Positions 53,870 to 64,000 of a stretch of 64,000 bases of DNA are shown here, in pieces (position 1 is the stretch's first letter; every line of letters begins with the position of its first letter). Under the pieces are notes generated by a model. The model searched no databases. It was not told the origin of the DNA and saw only the letters and a program-made list of their open reading frames with translations. The DNA is from Talinum fruticosum (Eukaryota > Streptophyta > Magnoliopsida > Caryophyllales > Talinaceae), in contig JAITYX010000010.1 in NCBI GenBank assembly GCA_021018815.1, forward strand, positions 6,076,001 through 6,140,000, in the 5' to 3' direction. The position numbers and the translations under genes are program-made.

Positions 53870-54298
53870 GGAATTAATATCATCATTGTTAGGCTCGGAT
53901 TGTCATTCCCACGTTAACGATAATTGTTGAAAGCCATATTCCTGAAGCGGAACAGGCCAAAGTGCGTTATGAAGAGCTAATGTTATTGGATGAGAGGCGC
54001 CTTAATGTCCTGCATAATATCCAAATATACCAGGCCCGTATATCCGGGACATTTAATAAGAAAGTTAAGTTTCGAAATCTACAAATTGGAGATTTTAGCC
54101 CTTATGTAGATAAGGGTGCTAATTTAGGACCACGAGGGAATTTAAGCCCAATCGGCGAGGCCAATTTATACTTAGTCGGCTCTTACCTAGCAAAGCGATA
54201 AAACTAACCGATTGAGATGGGGAAGAGATTCTCCAGTACACGAAGTTGGCTTAGTTGAAAAAGTATTATGTTTAGCACGACCCCAGACAGTAAGCCGA
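53870..54298 (+). pseudogene. Tat-type gypsy integrase C-terminal fragment, plus strand
   Basis: Reads MRYEELMLLDERRLNVLHNI and QIYQARISGTFNKKVKFRNL from 53962, matching G2 16986-16760 (EELVLLDERRLNALHN, YQARIARAFKK) but in the opposite orientation to G1 and G2. It continues with GANLGPRGNLSPIGEANLYL, the D-P-R-G-K-F-x-P-N-W-x-G-P-Y-x-V block that ends these integrases. It must come from a third family member inserted in the other direction. It ends where the LARD-like element starts (54299). Confidence 0.75.
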
Positions 54299-54789
54299 TG
54301 TAACAACCCCACCCTAACTAATATTATTAATTTTCTTAAATAACAATTAAGATAACCAAATCGAGTGCGTGCATTTCAATTCGAAATTTATAAGTGTTTG
54401 TTTTTGCAGGGCTTGAACTACCTTGGAGGTCTTCGATCAAACATATGATTTATGAATATATTGGATAAATAATGTTACTAATGAAATGATCCAACTAAAT
54501 GTTAAACATCAAATATTAAATAATAAAAATAGCACTACATTCTTGTAACAAAAAAAAAAACAAACAGGTGGTGTAGTAACACACTTAAGCATATACATAT
54601 GCTCTATATAAATAGAGTAAAAATAAATTTAATAAATAAGATCAATTATGAACACTTGCATATGAATACTTAATTTGAACATGTCATTTAATTGGTTGTA
54701 CAATATTCTTATTAGCCTTAATATTTTTTGAAAACAATTAAAATTATGTGTTCATTGGATTAATTTACATGCATCAAAATTATTGATAT

Positions 54790-56405
54790 TGAAGACTTAG
54801 ACTTTATATATACATCATCCGACTTCCATCAAAGAATCGGGTATAAGACTTCAGCTCTCATAAGGTTTTGATTTCAAGTCATTCTGTGTGCCTTAGAAAC
54901 TTTTCCGAGTGATAGATCATCTTTTCCGAGTGATAGATCATCTTTTATGAGTGTACGAGAAACCATTGCATATATTCTCACTTGATTCTAACCGACTCGA
55001 AAGCATACTTTGTCCACTCACCGTTACGAGTCACTCGGACAACACTCGATTTATCGCATGTTCAAACACTTGTTTTATTTTGCACAACCGCATATCCGAC
55101 TTCATGTTCCAAAACAATTACATTGATAATTCATTCTTCTAAGTCAACATACTTTGTTTGAACTTTGCTTTTTTAAATCAAGTCCGATATTCTTTATTTG
55201 ACTTGATTCTCTCTTAGATCGACTCGGATGGATTTTGAGTCTCATGGATATTAGACTCAGAAAATTCCATTCGTTTTTCTAACTCGAGATAATTATGCAC
55301 TTAATTATCTTAATTAATTTATTATCTGTGTTTAATCTTGGACCAAAGTATTTTATACTTTGAGAACCAAATTGATTCACTTTTATAGATTATTCAAACG
55401 AGGTTATCCTATTTTTAAATTATAAAAGTAAGCGGCTTCAAAACGTCAAATCATCAGCGAGACAAGGCTTTTTCCATCTACGACCTAGCCCCGGACACTC
55501 GTGTTAGGGTTGTCTATTTCCAAAATTGAAAATCTACCACTCTAAACTTAACGAGTGGTTTCCACCTTAATTTTCAAGACACCGCCGAGTGGTTTTGGGA
55601 GTTCCAAAGGAGTTAAGAGCCGTTGCCCAACGAACATACATCAACGGATATTTTCCGAGTGACTCGGAAAATCCGCTACAACGGTCACAAAGGACTTCCG
55701 GTCGGAAGATGGTCACAACGGCTAGTCCGCTTGGTCATATATAAATAGAAGTCAACTCTCAAGACTTGAAGATTGTCTGTACCAACTGTAAATACACATA
55801 CTTGAGCAAAAGTCTTTGTATTCATATTCAATCTTCTACTTACAACTCTAACTCTGTAATTAATATTCTCTCGAGTTGTAAGGTCTTGTAATCAGTCACA
55901 AACACTTATTCTTACTTTCCGAGTAAGGTCCCTTGACTGAGCTGTAAGGGTTATCTCGAGCTCGATTGTCTCTAACTCGTGAAGGTTATTTCGGTTAGGA
56001 AATACTAGATCGAGATAAGGGAATTTCGAGTCTAGGAAAAGCTGGTAAGGAGTTGTCTAAGGGAGCAACTTAGGTTGAGTCATTCTTTTGTATTTTGTGG
56101 ATTCAAAATAGTGGATTTAATTTCGTACTTGGATTAGCACGGTCCGTGGTTTTCTACCCTAGGAGGGTTTCCACGTAATTTCGAGTTGATACTTTTCCGA
56201 CTCCAATCTAGACTCGAGCATGATTTAATGTTCTGTCCAATCTATTTCTTCATCTTCCACTTATTTACGAGTAAGTGTTTTTCTAAGTTCATTCTTGACT
56301 CACACTCTCCTCAGAATTATATCAAGTGTTTAACTCGAGCGAATTTCCTCATCACCTTATTCACCCCCTCTAGGGTGACTTAGCTTCTCCGAGAGCAAAC
56401 CTTCA
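54790..56405 (+). mobile_element. Copia-family solo LTR inside the LARD-like 5' LTR
   Basis: 1616 bases, TGAAGACTTAGAC to AGCAAACCTTCA, plus orientation. TATA box CATATATAAATAG at 55736-55748 and the best-preserved family palindrome (TTTCCGAGTGACTCGGAAA, 55651-55669). No PBS follows (ATTATATTTAG instead), so it is solo. Flanking 5-mers (GATAT, ATTAT) do not form an exact duplication. The homologous point in the 3' LTR lies just beyond the window end. Confidence 0.85.
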
Positions 56406-56442
56406 ATTATATTTAGTAAGTTTCCTAATCATATAAAATTGA

Positions 56443-56990
56443 TCAAACCAAAGCCAAAACTTAGTCAAGTCAAGTTAAGTCAAATACATACTTAGTAATA
56501 AAAGCAAATAAATAAATATATATATATATATATATATTAACTTGCACATAGATTTACCAAAACTATGGTTTTATTTAGTCATAATTTTTAAAGTGCACAT
56601 GGTTTTAGCCTATGATTTTAAAAAAACTTCACAAGTATCATGCATGCATTGATTTGAAATTCCTATAAATAGGAGTTGATTTTCCTCTGTCAAAGTACCA
56701 AAAGAAAAATTCATCAAGCCAAAGTCAAAATTAAGTCAAGTCAAGTTAAGTCAAATACATACTAAGTAATAAAGCAAACAAATAAATAATATATATATAT
56801 ATAAGCCAATTATTTTAACTTGCACATGGATTTACCAAAACCATGGTTTTATTTAGTCATAATTTTTAAAATGCACATGATTTTAGCCTATGGTTTTCTA
56901 AAAATAACTTGACAAGTATCATGCATGCATTGGTTTGAAATTCCTATAAATAAGAGTTGATTTTCCTCTCTTAAAGTACCAAAAGAAACA
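56443..56990 (+). repeat. Tandem duplication of about 270 bases carrying the LTR TATA box
   Basis: Unit 1 (56443-56713) and unit 2 (56714-56990) share long stretches, such as AGTCAAGTCAAGTTAAGTCA, TAAATACATACT-like words, CATGCATGCATTG and TTGAAATTCCTATAAATA. Each has its own TATA box (56661-56673 and 56941-56953). Confidence 0.85.
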
Positions 56991-57814
56991 CACCAAAAAT
57001 AGTGATAGGGAATGAAGGAGTTTGGAGAAAATGAAGAGTTTGGAGGTATTGCTTGGTAGATAAAGAAACACAAAAAGAAGTAGAGAGAAGGAAAAGATGA
57101 TCATGAAATTATGTTGCATGTATTATTTAGGGAAAAATTATAACTTGAAAATATAAATAGAGATATGTAGGGTTAAAGTAAAAAAGTTATCTTTAGGGGA
57201 GCAAGGAGGGTAGGCAAAAAGAGAAATTTTAAATAAGGTGTAAAATAAGAGGTAATATAAAGCTAGAATATGGAGTAAGTTGGGATGTATTAAAGTTTAT
57301 AAATATGGTATAAACATATAGTAGGAAGTTATCTTTTCAACAAATTAAATTTCACTAGATTTGGAGGTGTACAATGCGAGTTATGATAGTTTTACCGAAA
57401 CGGTGCAATTTATACATAAATTGGGAGCAACTCGATTCATGTAAGTTTTTGAGGTTCTTCTTGTTCTTTTTGGAATTTATTATTTGAATGAAAGTTTTAG
57501 ATTATGTTTCAAGCTTTCTAAATTTGGGTTTCATCCCTTGATTCGATATCGAATGAAAAAGATATGAATTTTCCAAGTTAGCCTTAAAATATGACAAAAA
57601 CACTCAAGGTTTTGTTATGGGATTAGTGAAAATTTAGCATGAGTTATCGAGTTCATTGGTAATTAATAATAAGGGACCATATTAAATGACTACTTTGGAT
57701 ATGTTATGAATTCAATTCTATTTTATATTGTTGTGTCGTTTTTAAGTTTGTATAAGCCAAAATAAAATTGGTTATATGCGAATAACTTTTAACCGACTTG
57801 AAAAGTATACAACT

Positions 57815-57817
<3 letters not shown>

Positions 57818-57865
<48 letters not shown>
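57818..57865. repeat. (TA)n microsatellite
   Basis: About 23 uninterrupted TA units. Shorter (TA)n runs lie at 56515-56539 and 56790-56802 inside the tandem duplication. Confidence 0.9.
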
Positions 57866-57869
<4 letters not shown>

Positions 57870-59081
57870 AAAGGTTGGAAATGAAAATATGTGAAAAATA
57901 ATAATGAGCAAAATTAATATAAGAATATTATTAAAAGAAAAGAATAGTTATATACACGTAAATACCGATATCAATTATTAGGGAGTAATAAGACACATAC
58001 TACGAAATTTTAACTTAGTGGTTATTATAAATAAAATTAAGGACTAATAGGATGGTTAATAGGAATGGTTTAAATAGAGGACAAAACATTTCGTAAGAAA
58101 ATCGGATTATAACAATTAATCTAAGAATGAAACACTAAACATTGCATAAAGAGATTTAAAACCTGCAAGGAATAATCCGATCAAATTATTGACCATATAA
58201 CTATTTACTTAAGCAGCAGAAGAGGATCCTCCAACGGTTGCTTGAGCCAATGCACATCATTATGTATCGATAAAGGATACCAAGGCTAAGGTACATGTAT
58301 TGCTTGTACCTTACGAAAACCCATATGTTTATACATAACAATATCAAATGGTTTGCTTAATGAAATGAACCATTTCAAATATTATTTGTCACCTAATTAT
58401 GTGGCCCACCCATATCAATCATACTAGCGTGATCGGACTTGTGATCACACCCATATATATTTGGCCATTATCAACCAAACTTTGCCAATCGGTCCGGGTG
58501 TGCGCATATTTAGGGAAACCGATGATCGTAATGAGCCACTTAGATAATAAATTAATAATTCTTTTACTACATTCTTCCTATCTGATTTATAAATGAATTG
58601 AAATTCATGTGCTCACAAATAACTTTACATAATATTAATTTACGAGTGCAAGGATAAATGTATTGAGCTTCGGCTCACTATTTCAAAATGTTTTCGTATG
58701 TTTTGTTTTAGGTAATGTTAATATTGACGGAAGAAAGGAGTAGACATATTTATTTTGGTCAACGAGACTTAGAAGCTCATAGTGGTAGTAAGGGATGTAA
58801 TGCTTGGAAGTCATATATTTTCCGATTAAACAAATTGTAATTATGATGGTACTATCAACTTGACATAAGGTTGTACAAGTTTGGTGTCTTAGATGTTTTG
58901 AACTTTATTTTCACAAGTGACGTAATGGAGTCCTACTCATATTATATTTTCAAATGAGTTGCATTTACTCTTTGTATAGAGCGGCGGTAACGCTTCTAAT
59001 ATTCCTTTCCGCTATGCTAATTGCTAGTTAATTAGTCATTAAGACTAATTGATGATTATGGAATTTGGGGCGTTACGGTTG

Positions 59082-59094
59082 TGGTATAAAGAGC
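59082..59094 (+). promoter_or_regulatory. Primer binding site of the LARD-like element
   Basis: TGGTATAAAGAGC, a decayed form of the Met-type TGGTATCAGAGC used by Tekay-type chromoviruses, lies a few bases after the LTR end. Confidence 0.7.
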
Positions 59095-63506
<4,412 letters not shown>

Positions 63507-63519
63507 TTAAGGGGGAAGA
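63507..63519 (+). promoter_or_regulatory. Polypurine tract of the LARD-like element
   Basis: TTAAGGGGGAAGA immediately before the 3' LTR, the expected place for the plus-strand primer. Confidence 0.8.
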
Positions 63520-63520
63520 C

Positions 63521-64000
63521 TGTAACAACCCCACCCAAACTAAAATTATTAATTTTCTTCGAGTAGCGATTAAGATAACTAAATCGAGCGTGTGCACTTC
63601 AATTCGAAATTTATAAGTGTTTGTTTTTGCAGGGCTCGAACTACCTTGGAGGTCTTCGATCAAACATATAATTTATGCAGATATTGGATAAAGAATGTTA
63701 CCAATGAAATGATCCAACTAAATGTTAAACATCAAATATTAAATAATAAAAATAGAATTACATTCTTGTAACAAAAAAAAAAAAAAAAGGTGGTGTAGTA
63801 ACACACTTAAATATATACATATGCTCTATATAAATAGAATAAAAATAAATTTAATAAATAAGCTCAATTATGAACACTTGCATATGAATACTTGATTTGA
63901 GCATGTCGTTTAATTGGTTGTGTAATATTTTTATTGGCCTTAATATTTTTGAAAACAATTAGAATTATGTGTTCATTGAAATTAATTTACATGCATCAAA
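63521..64000 (+). repeat. 3' LTR of the LARD-like element, cut by the window end
   Basis: The 480 bases from TGTAACAACCCCACCC follow 54299-54785 with few differences (for example an A-run length change near 63774 against 54549). The window ends 9 or so bases before the point where the 5' LTR has the copia insertion. Confidence 0.9.

Larger units (their letters stand above)
54299..59077 (+). repeat. 5' LTR of the LARD-like element
   Basis: TGTAACAACCCCACCC start; the end reads TTTGGGGCGTTACG, with the expected final CA altered. Includes the nested copia solo LTR 54790-56405, a 270-base tandem duplication (56443-56990) and a long (TA)n tract (57818-57865). The remainder, 57000-59077, is A+T-rich without genes. 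Confidence 0.75.

Noticed and set aside
56186..56383. 65-codon plus-strand frame near the end of a copia LTR
   Set aside because: It lies wholly in the LTR terminal region, is absent from other copies and has no domain character.

Overview
This window is plant nuclear heterochromatin made almost entirely of nested, decayed transposable elements. The evidence is the plant-type LTR retrotransposon lineages (Ty1/copia with an initiator-Met primer site, Ty3/gypsy of the Tat type and of the chromovirus/Tekay type), a CACTA element, hAT-type elements and A+T-rich spacers full of microsatellites. I see no intact host gene, tRNA, rRNA, CRISPR array or organellar DNA. The species cannot be named from sequence alone.

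Backbone. A Tat-type Ty3/gypsy element, G1, lies on the minus strand and is split into pieces at 50669-50880, 48326-48520, 45037-45565, 38024-39701, 25841-27103 and 5355-8621. In element order it encodes gag, protease, RT, RNase H and integrase, followed by an ORF on the opposite (plus) strand. G1 is interrupted by (a) a second element of the same family, G2 (8622-25840, minus), in the RNase H region with a GTATG target duplication; (b) a near-complete Ty1/copia element, Copia-R (27104-38023, minus), in the RT region with a TATAT duplication; (c) a CACTA transposon (39702-45036, duplication GAT) that itself carries an hAT-like element (43798-44880); (d) a 5'-truncated copia relative (45566-48325, minus); (e) a 2.1-kb solo LTR (48521-50668, GTAC); and (f) another gypsy LTR beginning at 50881. 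G2 carries a 2.85-kb solo LTR (12705-15554) inside its antisense ORF.

Left flank (1-5355): a copia RNase H fragment abuts a copia LTR (429-1869), followed by decayed gag, protease and integrase of a copia element cut off where G1 begins. Right flank (50881-64000): a gypsy LTR with a small hAT MITE, a copia solo LTR, a stray gypsy integrase fragment, then a large LTR element (54299 to beyond 64000). That element has normal LTRs, primer site and polypurine tract but a 4.4-kb interior with no recognisable protein; its 5' LTR contains another copia solo LTR and a duplicated TATA region.

Three themes stand out. The gypsy family carries an antisense, probably separately transcribed ORF resembling plant DUF7745/plant-mobile-domain proteins. 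The copia family carries a third ORF 3' of RNase H, present in two copies. Comparison of the two Copia-R LTRs and its broken reading frames shows repeated CAG/CTG to CGAG/CTCG/CG changes, which look more like systematic consensus error at methylated CHG sites than like mutation. Element boundaries are good to a few bases where TG..CA ends and duplications are given; protein boundaries inside pseudogenes are approximate.
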